Of a stretch of DNA of 7,641 bases, positions 1 through 5,492 are shown one piece after another. A model generated the notes under the pieces. That model ran no database searches and was not told where the DNA came from. It was given only the letters and a program-made list of their open reading frames with translations. The first letter of the stretch is position 1, and every line of letters begins with the position of its first letter. The stretch spans positions 1-7,641 of the forward strand of contig CAMZFJ010000076.1 of the NCBI GenBank assembly GCA_947306025.1, read 5' to 3'. The translations under genes and the position numbers were made by a program. The stretch is from an uncultured Fibrobacter sp. (GTDB lineage Bacteria; Fibrobacterota; Fibrobacteria; Fibrobacterales; Fibrobacteraceae).

Positions 1-2
1 TT

Positions 3-401
3 CTGAAGGACCTCGACGGAAAATACACGAAAATTCCTTACACGAACTTCATGCAGTTTGCATCGACGGCAGCGAGCTACAAGCCTGACTTTTACATCAC
101 GCCGCTCGCGAACAACAATTTCAATAAAGCAAAGAGCGATTTGAAAATTAAAGAAGCAGCCGCGCTCGGAGCCGTTTTTATCGGGAGCGATTTTGCGGGG
201 AGTCCGTACAGCTATGCTCCGAAGGAACAGCTCGTTGGTTCAAATGCGACAGTCGATGAGCTCGATGCAATTTTCGCGCAGCTCTGCAATCCGGAAAAAT
301 TTATGCAGGCCATCAACTGGCAGTACCAGGCGATGGAAGAAAAGCACTGGGCGCATGAAGATCTGGAATACCAGAAAAAATTTGTGGCGACGTATTTGTA
401 G
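3..401 (+). CDS. Glycosyltransferase (GT-B type), C-terminal fragment
   Basis: The gene runs in from the left edge; only the last 132 codons are present, ending in TAG at 399-401. The segment PDFYITPLANNNFNKAKSD followed by KIKEAAALGAVFIGSDF resembles the nucleotide-sugar-binding end of GT-B glycosyltransferases, where a 'PL..N.FN.AKS.lK..E.aa.G.p.v.S' block contacts the donor sugar nucleotide. By family knowledge such enzymes build surface polysaccharide or modify glycans in the cytoplasm; donor and acceptor cannot be told from this piece. The last ~50 residues are charged and probably helical, as is common after the donor domain. The first in-frame ATG, at 51, lies inside the conserved domain, so I treat the gene as 5'-truncated by the window rather than starting there. 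The family is fairly sure; the exact role is unknown. Confidence 0.7.
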   Translation: MKDLDGKYTKIPYTNFMQFASTAASYKPDFYITPLANNNFNKAKSDLKIKEAAALGAVFIGSDFAGSPYSYAPKEQLVGSNATVDELDAIFAQLCNPEKFMQAINWQYQAMEEKHWAHEDLEYQKKFVATYL

Positions 402-655
402 AGGATGGCGGTCCCTGAGATCCTTCGACTAGAACTTAATGGTTTCCCTCCCGTTGGTCGAGAATGACTGCAAGGCGAACACCGCGACAAAATGCTTGCA
501 TCTTGGCATGGTTGAACCGAAGAGTCATGCACGAAGTGCAATGACTGCTCAGGATGACACGCGGCGCAGTTACTAGTTAGTAGTTTTTAGTTACTAGTAT
601 AAAATGGCTTTCTGAAAATTCTTTTTCGTTGGATCCTATCGGCGCGCATTTTATA
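402..655. repeat. Intergenic repeat cluster between glycosyltransferase and membrane-protein genes
   Basis: I see no gene in this gap. An ATCCT...AGGAT type element opens at about 418 (GATCCTTCGACT), has an internal GTCGAGAATGAC at 457-468, and is closed by CTCAGGATGAC at 548-558. Inside it are a type-B palindrome (474-518, centre AAATGC-TT-GCATCTT) and a type-A-like hairpin (523-546, arms AGTCATGCAC and GTGCAATGACT around a GAA loop, one bulge). Two copies of AGTTACTAGT follow at 568-577 and 589-598. The B module is followed by the A module at only 4 nt here, against 6-7 nt in the parS arrays downstream. No U-tract terminator is visible for either convergent gene. Confidence 0.6.
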
Positions 656-1450
656 TTAAATCTTTTGCCCTTCTCGATCAGCTTGAAAATTTTCTGATTG
701 AGAGTTTTCTTTATTCTGACTTTTGCGTAGCATGTCAACGGCGCGTTGAATATCGCGTTCGCGGATCGCTTCATCGACACGTTTCTGGAAAAGCGCCTCC
801 GTGTGGAACTGGAAAAGTTCACGTTCCTGTTTGATGTAAGCCGAGAAACTCTTGATGTACAAAATGGGGATAATAACAATCAGAGTTTTTTCCAAAAATT
901 CAAAAGCATGTTTTCCGTCGACGTCAAACGTCGTAGACACAAACGTCAAGAATCCAAGCTGATTAGGGTCAACAAAAACAAGCACCAATAACACTAGCGA
1001 CGCAATAATCCATGCATTCAAAATTCTCTGCGGAAAACGTTCTTTGAGAATTCCCTGTTGCTGCATGTAATTTTCCTGCCTCTTGGCCATGTCACGAAAT
1101 ATCAGATAATTCAAAAAATAGCCGAAAAATGGAATGCAGGTGAGAATGACAGCTCCCATTGGCGAAAAAGATGTTGTCGTCAACAGCCGTAAATTCGAAA
1201 TTGCCCGATGCAGCCACGACAAATAGCTAACGCAAAAAGCAAAAACCGAAAGAAAAAATACAGCACCAGAAACAAAGGAAAACAGGACACTCGCAGCCAA
1301 TATTCCCCCTAAGAAAACCAATAGTTCCTCCGACATAAAAAACACGCTCAACATCATAAAAATAAATAGCAACCAAAAAAGAGCGAAAAGGATAAAGATG
1401 ACCTTCGTCCAAAAAAGTACACGGTCAGCGCGTTTTATATTGTCTTGCAT
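656..1450 (-). CDS. Multi-pass inner-membrane protein, DUF4328-like
   Basis: This 264-residue protein has about five hydrophobic segments: residues ~12-35, ~42-75, ~98-118, ~145-161 and ~187-200. The block WLHRAISNLRLLTTTSFSPM (residues 79-98) followed by a proline-containing membrane segment and FRDMAKRQ resembles DUF4328 proteins, whose function is unknown. The C-terminal ~60 residues are hydrophilic, charged and likely helical or coiled-coil, presumably cytoplasmic. I chose ATG at 1450-1448 because GGAGGT (complement of 1454-1459) sits just upstream; a TTG five codons earlier overlaps that Shine-Dalgarno sequence and is unlikely. A promoter-like TTGCAT-18-TTATAT lies directly upstream. It is transcribed toward the convergent glycosyltransferase gene. 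The membrane topology is clear; the DUF4328 link is an impression from memory of the motif. Confidence 0.7.
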   Translation of the reverse strand: MQDNIKRADRVLFWTKVIFILFALFWLLFIFMMLSVFFMSEELLVFLGGILAASVLFSFVSGAVFFLSVFAFCVSYLSWLHRAISNLRLLTTTSFSPMGAVILTCIPFFGYFLNYLIFRDMAKRQENYMQQQGILKERFPQRILNAWIIASLVLLVLVFVDPNQLGFLTFVSTTFDVDGKHAFEFLEKTLIVIIPILYIKSFSAYIKQERELFQFHTEALFQKRVDEAIRERDIQRAVDMLRKSQNKENSQSENFQADREGQKI

Positions 1451-1466
1451 AAGACCTCCGCTCAAA

Positions 1467-1496
1467 ATATAACAAAAATTCTATCCACAAATGCAA
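1467..1496 (-). promoter_or_regulatory. Candidate sigma-70-like promoter of the membrane-protein gene
   Basis: Read on the minus strand, TTGCAT (1496-1491) and TTATAT (1472-1467) are separated by 18 nt. The -10 lies about 17 nt before the ATG, so the leader would be very short but still contains the GGAGGT. The spacer holds a DnaA-box-like 9-mer on the plus strand, CTATCCACA at 1481-1489. Assigned by eye. Confidence 0.35.
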
Positions 1497-1661
1497 TTCC
1501 AAAGCAGGGGAGACCTGTTGACGCTATTAAAAGAAGTCATCTTGATCCCCACTATATACCCTATATTTCAAAATAACGGTTGTTAATAGAATGTACATAA
1601 TTAAAACTAGATTTAACAATTTATTTTCTCTTTTTACAATTTATCCACTTATACCATCGAC

Positions 1662-1677
1662 TGTTTCACGTGAAACA
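1662..1677. promoter_or_regulatory. parS: parS site 1 (perfect)
   Basis: The site is TGTTTCACGTGAAACA, a perfect 16-bp palindrome matching the ParB/Spo0J centromere consensus. It lies in the AT-rich candidate-origin gap, about 6 kb from parB, and is the only site in the window without flanking A/B palindrome modules. Confidence 0.9.
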
Positions 1678-1814
1678 TGTTTTAGTGGAAATATATAAGC
1701 ATCGTCTATCAACAAAAATTTTAAAATAATAGCGACTTTAATTTCAGTTATAAATCCGTGTTTATAGATTCACTTCATTTTATCAACACACGCAAATAAA
1801 AATTATCAACATAT

Positions 1815-1847
1815 AAAAAATCACCAAGCCCATTATAGAGCTCGGTG
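1815..1847 (-). terminator. Rho-independent terminator of the PNPOx-like gene
   Basis: On the minus strand, CACCGAGC (1847-1840) pairs with GCTTGGTG (1829-1822) to give an 8-bp stem with one G-T pair and a 10-nt loop. It is followed within two bases by a run of six T (1820-1815). It lies 34 nt past the stop of the gene starting at 2279. Confidence 0.75.
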
Positions 1848-1880
1848 TGAATAGATTCTTTCGAACTTTTCAACAATCGT

Positions 1881-2279
1881 CTAGAATGTCACAGTGTGCG
1901 GCGGTTCGGTAAAGCTGCAGAATGTGGCAATCGCATCCTTGAAATAGAGGACTTCGGTGTTTTCATCGTCCGGAGAATACATGCGCTTGAGTTCAGGGTA
2001 GGCTTCAAGCATGTGGACCTTGGGTTCACGGCGGTCATCGCGGACGAGAGTTCCCGAAAGACGGAGCCACTTGGAGCAGGTTTTGTCCATGGCGCAAAGC
2101 TGGACTTTGCCGTTTTTCTGGATCTGCTTCGAAACGTTCTTGGACTTGCCCGTCTGAATATAGAGCTTGCCTTCGAAAATTTCGATGGTGCCAAACGGAC
2201 GTACTTTCGGTTCGTCGCCGTCAACTGTTGCGAGGAAATAGGCCCCGCATGATTTGATAAAGTTCTTGACTTCTTCCAT
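1881..2279 (-). CDS. Pyridoxamine 5'-phosphate oxidase-like FMN-binding split-barrel protein
   Basis: This 132-residue protein has the size and layout of small PNPOx-like proteins. These are FMN or F420 split-barrel proteins that usually reduce small substrates or act in stress responses, not in vitamin B6 synthesis itself. Visible features are CGAYFLATVDGDEPKVRPFG (residues 11-30), the first strands that contact the flavin phosphate, then LYIQTGKSKNVSKQIQKNGKV, a strand plus helix typical of the family, and WLRLSGTLV. The C-terminus ends with a short strand and lacks the long C-terminal PNPOx domain, so this is not a true PdxH. ATG at 2279-2277 is supported by AAGGAA (2290-2285) upstream. 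The gene is monocistronic: its own terminator follows, and the next gene upstream lies 162 nt away. It is probably cytoplasmic; the substrate is unknown. Confidence 0.85.
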   Translation of the reverse strand: MEEVKNFIKSCGAYFLATVDGDEPKVRPFGTIEIFEGKLYIQTGKSKNVSKQIQKNGKVQLCAMDKTCSKWLRLSGTLVRDDRREPKVHMLEAYPELKRMYSPDDENTEVLYFKDAIATFCSFTEPPHTVTF

Positions 2280-2441
2280 TTTTTTTCCTTTATAAAGTGT
2301 GTCTAATTATCATCAATATAAATAATTCCCCATACAATTGGTCATATAATACAACTATACCGATGAACAGCTAAAAAATGTATTCGAAATGCCAAAATCC
2401 ATCATCAAAAAAAATTGACTGGACTCTTAAAAGTTTTCACT

Positions 2442-2951
2442 TCAGAATGACACCTTCACCATCACATCCCGGTAAATCTTTTCCATCTGTGCGCTGAAGC
2501 AGCAGAAGATAACCTTCTTAACAATCTTCGACGAGAATTCGCGAACCGTTTTCACAGCAATTTCAGTAGCATCCTTCCAGGGGTAACCATAGACACCGGT
2601 AGAAATAGCGGGGAAGGCAACCGTCTCGCAACCGTTTTCTTCGGCAAGCGCAAGGCAGCTTTTATAGCAAGATTCCAGAAGCTCGGGTTCACCATGTTTG
2701 CCATCGTTATAGATTGGCCCAGGAGTATGGATCACGAACTTTGCCGGAAGCTTGAATCCCGGAGTAATTTTCGCCTCGCCAGTTCTGCAACCGTTCAGAG
2801 GAATGCATGCCTGCAGAAGTTCCGGACCCGCCGCACGATGGATGGCCCCGTCGACACCGCCACCACCCAATAGCGAACAATTCGCCGCATTCACAATTGC
2901 ATCGACATTCAGTTTAGTGATGTCACCCTGGATAATTTCAATTTCTATCAT
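2442..2951 (-). CDS. Macro-domain protein, O-acetyl-ADP-ribose deacetylase family
   Basis: This 169-residue single macro domain closely follows YmdB-type enzymes, which hydrolyse O-acetyl-ADP-ribose or remove ADP-ribose from proteins. The N-terminal [17 protein letters not shown] (residues 8-24) and [16 protein letters not shown] (27-42) form the adenine and distal-ribose pocket; N24 and D34 correspond to the catalytic Asn and Asp of Ymd[12 protein letters not shown] (114-124) is the phosphate-binding loop. The start is placed at ATG 2951-2949, because homologues begin a few residues before QGDIT and GGATGG lies upstream. A GTG four codons earlier (2963) is the alternative, but it overlaps that Shine-Dalgarno-like sequence. 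The gene is transcribed in the same direction as the PNPOx-like gene, 162 nt apart; I see no convincing terminator between them, so read-through is possible. It is probably cytoplasmic. Confidence 0.9.
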   Translation of the reverse strand: MIEIEIIQGDITKLNVDAIVNAANCSLLGGGGVDGAIHRAAGPELLQACIPLNGCRTGEAKITPGFKLPAKFVIHTPGPIYNDGKHGEPELLESCYKSCLALAEENGCETVAFPAISTGVYGYPWKDATEIAVKTVREFSSKIVKKVIFCCFSAQMEKIYRDVMVKVSF

Positions 2952-3232
2952 AATACCATCCACTAAGATTCAAAAGATCGATAAAACTTCATGCAATAAA
3001 TATACTAATGTTAAATAGACTAAGAAGCATCACCAACTAATAATATTGAGGTCTATAACAAGTATATTTTTGCCCCATCCTCGATTTGCAATTGTTTCAC
3101 GTGAAACCTTATCAGGCAAGCGAAGCAGAAATTGAACCAACATCCAACAGCAACTACCGCGGCATCAACGAAAAAACTGAACTCATTCGGAATTTTATTA
3201 TTCCAATTACGTATATTGGGTACAGAGGTTTT
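2952..3232. other. Divergent intergenic region between macro-domain and VOC genes
   Basis: It holds parS site 2 and, after it, a decayed type-B module: the spacer TTATCA (3109-3114) and GGCAAGCGAAGCAG (from 3115) match, in the opposite orientation, the spacer TTATGA and GGCGAGCGAAGCGG found beside parS site 6 (5716-5697 on the minus strand). The frame of the VOC gene stays open through this region back to 3086, but the region is repeat-derived and I do not treat it as coding. AGAGG at 3224-3228 is the ribosome-binding site of the VOC gene. Confidence 0.6.
3093..3108. promoter_or_regulatory. parS: parS site 2
   Basis: The site is TGTTTCACGTGAAACC, 15 of 16 bases matching the palindromic ParB site. 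It lies between the divergent macro-domain and VOC genes, with a decayed B-type palindrome on its right side only. Confidence 0.85.
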
Positions 3233-3820
3233 ATGAAGATTGAACATATAGCGATTTGGGTAAAAGACATCGACAAGGTCTGCGAGTTCTACCAAAAGTA
3301 TTTCGGTGGGGTAGTCCAGCCACTTTACCATAATCCCGCAAAACAATTCACCAGCAGATTCGTCACCTTCGAAGATGGCGCCCGCCTGGAAATCATGCAT
3401 CGCCCCGACATCGTCAACAATAATGTTGGGACTTCGGCAGATTCGAATGTTGGGAGTAATGTTGGGACTGTAACGAAGCTACAGTCCAACACCCATCGGT
3501 CAGCAAATGAAAAAATGCAAGCATTTTTTCGCTTTCTGACCTCGGCGGTGTTTCACGTGAAACCTCTGCAGGGCGAATGCAGCGACCATACTTGTATGGG
3601 CATTGCTGAGCCCAAAGAGGTAGGACACGAAGTGTCCCAACATCTTGGTTTTACCCATGTTTCCTTCTCTGTTGGTTCAAAAGAAAAGGTGGACCATCTA
3701 ACCCAACAGATGTCCGATGACGGTATCACTATAGTTGGTCAACCCAGGACTACCGGCGATGGGTATTATGAAAGTGTTGTTCTCGACCCCGAAAGAAATA
3801 GAATAGAGATCACTGTTTAA
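3233..3820 (+). CDS. VOC/glyoxalase-family protein with a 77-codon repeat-derived insertion
   Basis: This belongs to the vicinal-oxygen-chelate superfamily (glyoxalase I, bleomycin-resistance and dioxygenase fold). The first beta-alpha-beta-beta-beta half is residues 1-60 (KIEHIAIWVKDIDKVCEFY ... FEDGARLEIM) and the second is 138-195 (LGFTHVSFSVGSKEKVDHL ... GDGYYESVVLDPERNRIEIT). The usual metal ligands are in place: H5, E53, H142 and E192. Between them, residues ~61-137 (3413-3643) are not VOC sequence: the DNA there is a palindrome array with parS site 3, inserted at the inter-domain linker in frame and without stops. Without it the protein would be ~118 residues, close to the usual single-module size. 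ATG at 3233 has AGAGG four bases upstream; upstream extension to TTG 3086 would translate through another parS. Activity may survive because the linker is exposed, but this is inference. The substrate is unknown. Confidence 0.85.
   Translation: MKIEHIAIWVKDIDKVCEFYQKYFGGVVQPLYHNPAKQFTSRFVTFEDGARLEIMHRPDIVNNNVGTSADSNVGSNVGTVTKLQSNTHRSANEKMQAFFRFLTSAVFHVKPLQGECSDHTCMGIAEPKEVGHEVSQHLGFTHVSFSVGSKEKVDHLTQQMSDDGITIVGQPRTTGDGYYESVVLDPERNRIEITV
3422..3642. repeat. Palindrome array unit I (A-B-parS-B-A) inside the VOC gene
   Basis: The modules, in order, are: three direct copies of AATGTTGGGA (3422-3431, 3446-3455, 3458-3467); type A 3461-3490 (arms GTTGGGACTGTA and TACAGTCCAAC, one bulge); type B 3498-3541 (centre AAAATGC-AA-GCATTTT); parS 3549-3564; type B in reverse orientation 3571-3613 (centre CCATAC-TT-GTATGG); type A 3620-3642 (GGACAC-GAA-GTGTCC). 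The spacers are 7, 7, 6 and 6 nt, so the unit is nearly symmetric about parS. Confidence 0.85.
3549..3564. promoter_or_regulatory. parS: parS site 3, inside a coding sequence
   Basis: The site is TGTTTCACGTGAAACC, 15 of 16 bases matching consensus. It is translated in frame as ..VFHVKP.. within the VOC protein insertion and is the centre of array unit I. Confidence 0.85.
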
Positions 3821-3983
3821 TATTGGGACTATATAGTCCTACAATTATCGGTCAGTAAATAAAAACAAGATTTTTTAGCTTTTTGACCTCGGCTGGTTGG
3901 GACTATATTTTCAATATAGTCCTACACCCTGCGGTTTTCAAATAAAAATGTGCAAGCACATTTTTGCTTGAAAACCTTGGTTG
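3821..3983. repeat. Palindrome array unit III (A-B-A-B before parS)
   Basis: The array starts directly after the VOC stop codon. Type A 3821-3843 contains the perfect 14-bp palindrome GGACTATATAGTCC (3826-3839). Type B is 3850-3888. Type A 3896-3926 has perfect 10-bp arms GGACTATATT and AATATAGTCC around TTC. Type B 3933-3976 has arms AAAATGTGC and GCACATTTT around AA. The spacers are 6, 7, 6 and then 7 nt to parS site 4. It may also end VOC transcription as structure, but no T-tract follows any hairpin. Confidence 0.85.
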
Positions 3984-3999
3984 TGTTTCACGTGGAACA
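3984..3999. promoter_or_regulatory. parS: parS site 4 (hybrid half-sites)
   Basis: The site is TGTTTCACGTGGAACA. The left half is TGTTTCAC and the right half GTGGAACA, the variant half found in the widespread TGTTCCACGTGGAACA parS form. It closes array unit III and lies 50 nt before the start of the secreted-protein gene. Confidence 0.85.
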
Positions 4000-4034
4000 T
4001 TTGCACTTCCATTAACTAGGGTCTTGTTTTTTAA

Positions 4035-4048
4035 GTATATTCATATAC
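4035..4048. promoter_or_regulatory. Inverted repeat abutting a start codon
   Basis: GTATAT-TC-ATATAC, perfect 6-bp arms, ends one base before the ATG at 4050. It overlaps a possible -10 (TATATT, 4036-4041) with a weak -35 (TTAACT, 4013-4018, 17-nt spacer). If that promoter is real the transcript would be almost leaderless. An operator or translational hairpin are alternatives. Confidence 0.25.
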
Positions 4049-4049
4049 G

Positions 4050-4790
4050 ATGATTAAAAAGATTCTTTCTATACTCTTTTTCTCTTTAAGCTTAGCTTCC
4101 GCCAAAGCATCTGCATCGGATTTTTCCACCGTGCAGGATTCAACCAACAGGGGTATAGAAATAAGTACCTTCTTGGAAAACAGATACAATCCGTTCAACG
4201 TATTGTATCTTGGTGGATTCGGTTACACCTCCACAAAAAGAATAGAAGTAGATGTAATGTACATGAGTGCATTTAACGCTGGATCCAAACTTTTTGACCT
4301 AGACCGTTTACTGATAGATTTACCCCTTTTACGATTTGATTTTAGGTTCGAACGAAAGGAAGGCGACAAAAAAATTAATGATTATTCTATTGGAAGTATA
4401 GTTACGACAATTGGATTTGCCGCTTTAGGAAAAGTTGCTCCGAAGGGTGGTATTCTTTCAAAGATTACAATGGGCGGATGGTGGCTTGCTTCTGGATCGA
4501 CAAAATACATACTATTCGGGGATAACATTTATGGTGTAGCTATCGCCGAAAGTCATACCTTTGAATGGTTCCTTCAAAAAGCCACTTACAATGGAGACAA
4601 CCATTATTCTGTAAATGAATTCGGTTTCATCGATCAAATAGGTATTCAGGCATCTCTCGTTCCACTCATCCTAACCAATATTACAGCAGGTGTTTCGTTC
4701 GAAATCACAAACAAGCAACGGAACATCGGATGGTTCGTCAAGGCAATGATCTTTTCGATACCTTTCGAAAAACCACCTACGCAAAAATAA
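4050..4790 (+). CDS. Secreted or envelope protein of unknown function
   Basis: I do not recognise this 246-residue protein. It begins with a clear Sec signal peptide: MIKK, a hydrophobic core at residues 5-18, and AKASA before a likely cleavage after A22. The mature part has alternating polar/aromatic segments (for example RYNPFNVLYLGGFGYTSTKR, RIEVDVMYMS, LLRFDFRFERK), a glycine-rich middle (GKVAPKGGILSKITMGGWW, around 130-148) and a final strand-like GWFVKAMIFSIPF. This suggests beta-strand-rich structure, possibly a small outer-membrane barrel or periplasmic protein, though no C-terminal aromatic residue is present. No Shine-Dalgarno sequence is visible; a GTATAT/ATATAC inverted repeat abuts the ATG. 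A decayed small gene follows 19 nt later, and a strong terminator at 5154-5181 probably ends both. Base composition is more AT-rich than in parA. Confidence 0.7.
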   Translation: MIKKILSILFFSLSLASAKASASDFSTVQDSTNRGIEISTFLENRYNPFNVLYLGGFGYTSTKRIEVDVMYMSAFNAGSKLFDLDRLLIDLPLLRFDFRFERKEGDKKINDYSIGSIVTTIGFAALGKVAPKGGILSKITMGGWWLASGSTKYILFGDNIYGVAIAESHTFEWFLQKATYNGDNHYSVNEFGFIDQIGIQASLVPLILTNITAGVSFEITNKQRNIGWFVKAMIFSIPFEKPPTQK

Positions 4791-4809
4791 TATCAAGTAT
4801 ATAATTGCC

Positions 4810-5146
4810 ATGTTCGACAAAAACTACGACGGTCTCGTTCCTGACAGTGCACACTGAGACAAGGGAACAGCCGAAACTAGAGGCAAGTCTATCTACATTT
4901 GGAAGGCATACCTGGAACAACAAAAAAATCGACAGCATTTATGAAGCCAACCTCCGTAACAAGGAATGGACCTACAAAACAACCAAGGTTCCTTACGATA
5001 GCATCAAGGTCACCCATGAAGGACATGAAGGAAATGTTTGGACTCTAGAGGGAACAACAATAGATGGTGGAATTAGTTCGGAGACCGTCTACTTTGATGG
5101 GGATTCCATAGCCACTACCAGCAATGACGAAGAACGTTTGATTTGA
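4810..5146 (+). pseudogene. Small unknown gene, apparently broken by a stop and a frameshift
   Basis: From ATG 4810 the reading frame MFDKNYDGLVPDSAH meets TGA at 4855-4857. The same frame continues with natural-looking codons (DKGTAETRGKSIYIWKAYLE) to about 4916. A run of seven A (4922-4928) then appears to shift the message to the next frame, which continues as KIDSIYEANLRNKEWTYKTT ... GNVWTLEGTTIDGG to TGA 5144-5146. The second half has codon use like neighbouring genes. An uninterrupted alternative exists from TTG 4805 in the final frame (113 codons), but its first ~38 residues look like off-frame sequence. No Shine-Dalgarno is visible. The family is unrecognised; a small secreted or soluble protein cannot be excluded. 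Sequencing error at the TGA and A-run would be the rival explanation. Confidence 0.45.
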
Positions 5147-5153
5147 TGAGTCG

Positions 5154-5181
5154 CCTCGCAAAACCGCGAGGGATTTTTTTT
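5154..5181 (+). terminator. Rho-independent terminator
   Basis: CCTCGC (5154-5159) pairs with GCGAGG (5166-5171) around a 6-nt loop, followed by GA and eight T (5174-5181). It lies 8 nt after the stop of the decayed gene and probably ends the transcript from the secreted-protein gene. parS site 5 starts only 4 nt later. Confidence 0.85.
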
Positions 5182-5185
5182 GCAA

Positions 5186-5201
5186 TGTTTCACGTGAAAC
5201 G
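5186..5201. promoter_or_regulatory. parS: parS site 5
   Basis: The site is TGTTTCACGTGAAACG, 15 of 16 bases matching consensus. It follows the terminator T-tract by 4 nt and is separated by a 7-nt spacer from a type-B palindrome. Confidence 0.85.
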
Positions 5202-5208
5202 CAATCGA

Positions 5209-5252
5209 GGCTAGAAAGCGAAAATAGACTTGTGTATTTTCATTTGCTAACC
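5209..5252. repeat. Type-B palindrome next to parS site 5
   Basis: The outer ends are GGCTAG and CTAACC and the inner parts AAGCGAAAATA and TATTTTCATTTGC, with ACTTGTG at the centre. It matches, in reverse orientation, the B module at 3498-3541. Confidence 0.75.
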
Positions 5253-5265
5253 GAATAAAAAAACA

Positions 5266-5304
5266 ACTGGATCCTTCCCCTAATGGGTCAGGATGACGGC
5301 GAAA
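5266..5304. repeat. ATCCT/AGGAT element, copy 1
   Basis: The sequence AACTGGATCCTTCCCCT, a short loop, then AGGATGACGGCGAAA. Arms are ATCCT (5271-5275)/AGGAT (5290-5294) and CCC/GGG. It is nearly identical to copy 2 at 5919-5957, and a longer, diverged relative lies at 418-558. Confidence 0.75.
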
Positions 5305-5320
5305 AAAATTGTTTTTGCAA

Positions 5321-5492
5321 CGCTCGCCTTAACAACTTTGGCGCAAGCGCGAAACTGGCAGCTCGGTCATGAAAAACATGCAAGCATGTTTTTCACGACT
5401 CTCGCTTTAACAAGTTTTTGCGCAAGCGCGACCTCTGGCGGTTTGAATATGAAGAACATGCAAGCACGTTCTTCGCATTCAAACCTTAACAA
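5321..5492. repeat. 78-79-bp tandem repeat, two full units and a partial third
   Basis: Each unit has CTCGC(C/T)TTAACAA, then TTT.GCGCAAGCGCGA, a TGGC(A/G)G word and a type-B palindrome. TTAACAA recurs at 5329, 5407 and 5486. The first palindrome (5365-5399) has perfect 12-bp arms TGAAAAACATGC and GCATGTTTTTCA around AA. The second (5440-5485) has outer arms GGTTTGAAT/ATTCAAACC and inner arms GAAGAAC/GTTCTTC. The third unit stops after TTAACAA and runs into the DnaA-box-like cluster. Confidence 0.75.

Larger units (their letters stand above)
1451..1880. other. AT-rich gap with DnaA-box-like 9-mers: candidate replication origin
   Basis: This 430-base stretch has no plausible gene and is very AT-rich. 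It contains several sequences close to the DnaA box TTATNCACA: CTATCCACA (1481-1489), TTATCCACT (1641-1649), CTATCAACA (1706-1714), TTATCAACA (1780-1788 and 1803-1811), TTTTCAACA (1867-1875), and on the minus strand CTATTAACA (1589-1581) and CTATAAACA (1767-1759). A perfect parS lies in the middle. Chromosome origins are often close to rsmG-parA-parB, which supports the idea, but none of the boxes is a perfect TTATCCACA and AT-rich DNA yields such words by chance. dnaA is not in the window. GC-skew or marker-frequency data would decide. Confidence 0.35.

Noticed and set aside
2390..2441. Terminator after the macro-domain gene, suggested by a run of eight T on the minus strand
   Set aside because: I could not find a stable GC-containing stem directly before the T-run.
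3086..3232. Upstream extension of the VOC gene to a TTG start
   Set aside because: The extra 49 residues come from parS and decayed B-module sequence, and ATG 3233 has a good ribosome-binding site and matches the family N-terminus.
3461..3926. Integron attC sites, suggested by GTTGGGA / TCCCAAC ends with variable self-complementary middles
   Set aside because: attC has RYYYAAC on the left and GTTRRRY on the right; here the order is inverted and the seventh base does not fit. No integrase or cassette genes are present.
3821..3976. Type-A hairpins as Rho-independent terminators of the VOC gene
   Set aside because: The hairpins are strong but none is followed by a T-tract, and identical modules lie inside a coding sequence.
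3000..4050. Insertion sequence or transposon as carrier of the parS arrays
   Set aside because: No transposase, terminal inverted repeats or target-site duplication is visible; the arrays look like non-autonomous palindromic repeats.
5321..5492. CRISPR array
   Set aside because: There are only two to three units, the 'spacers' are themselves repeated hairpins, and no cas gene is present.
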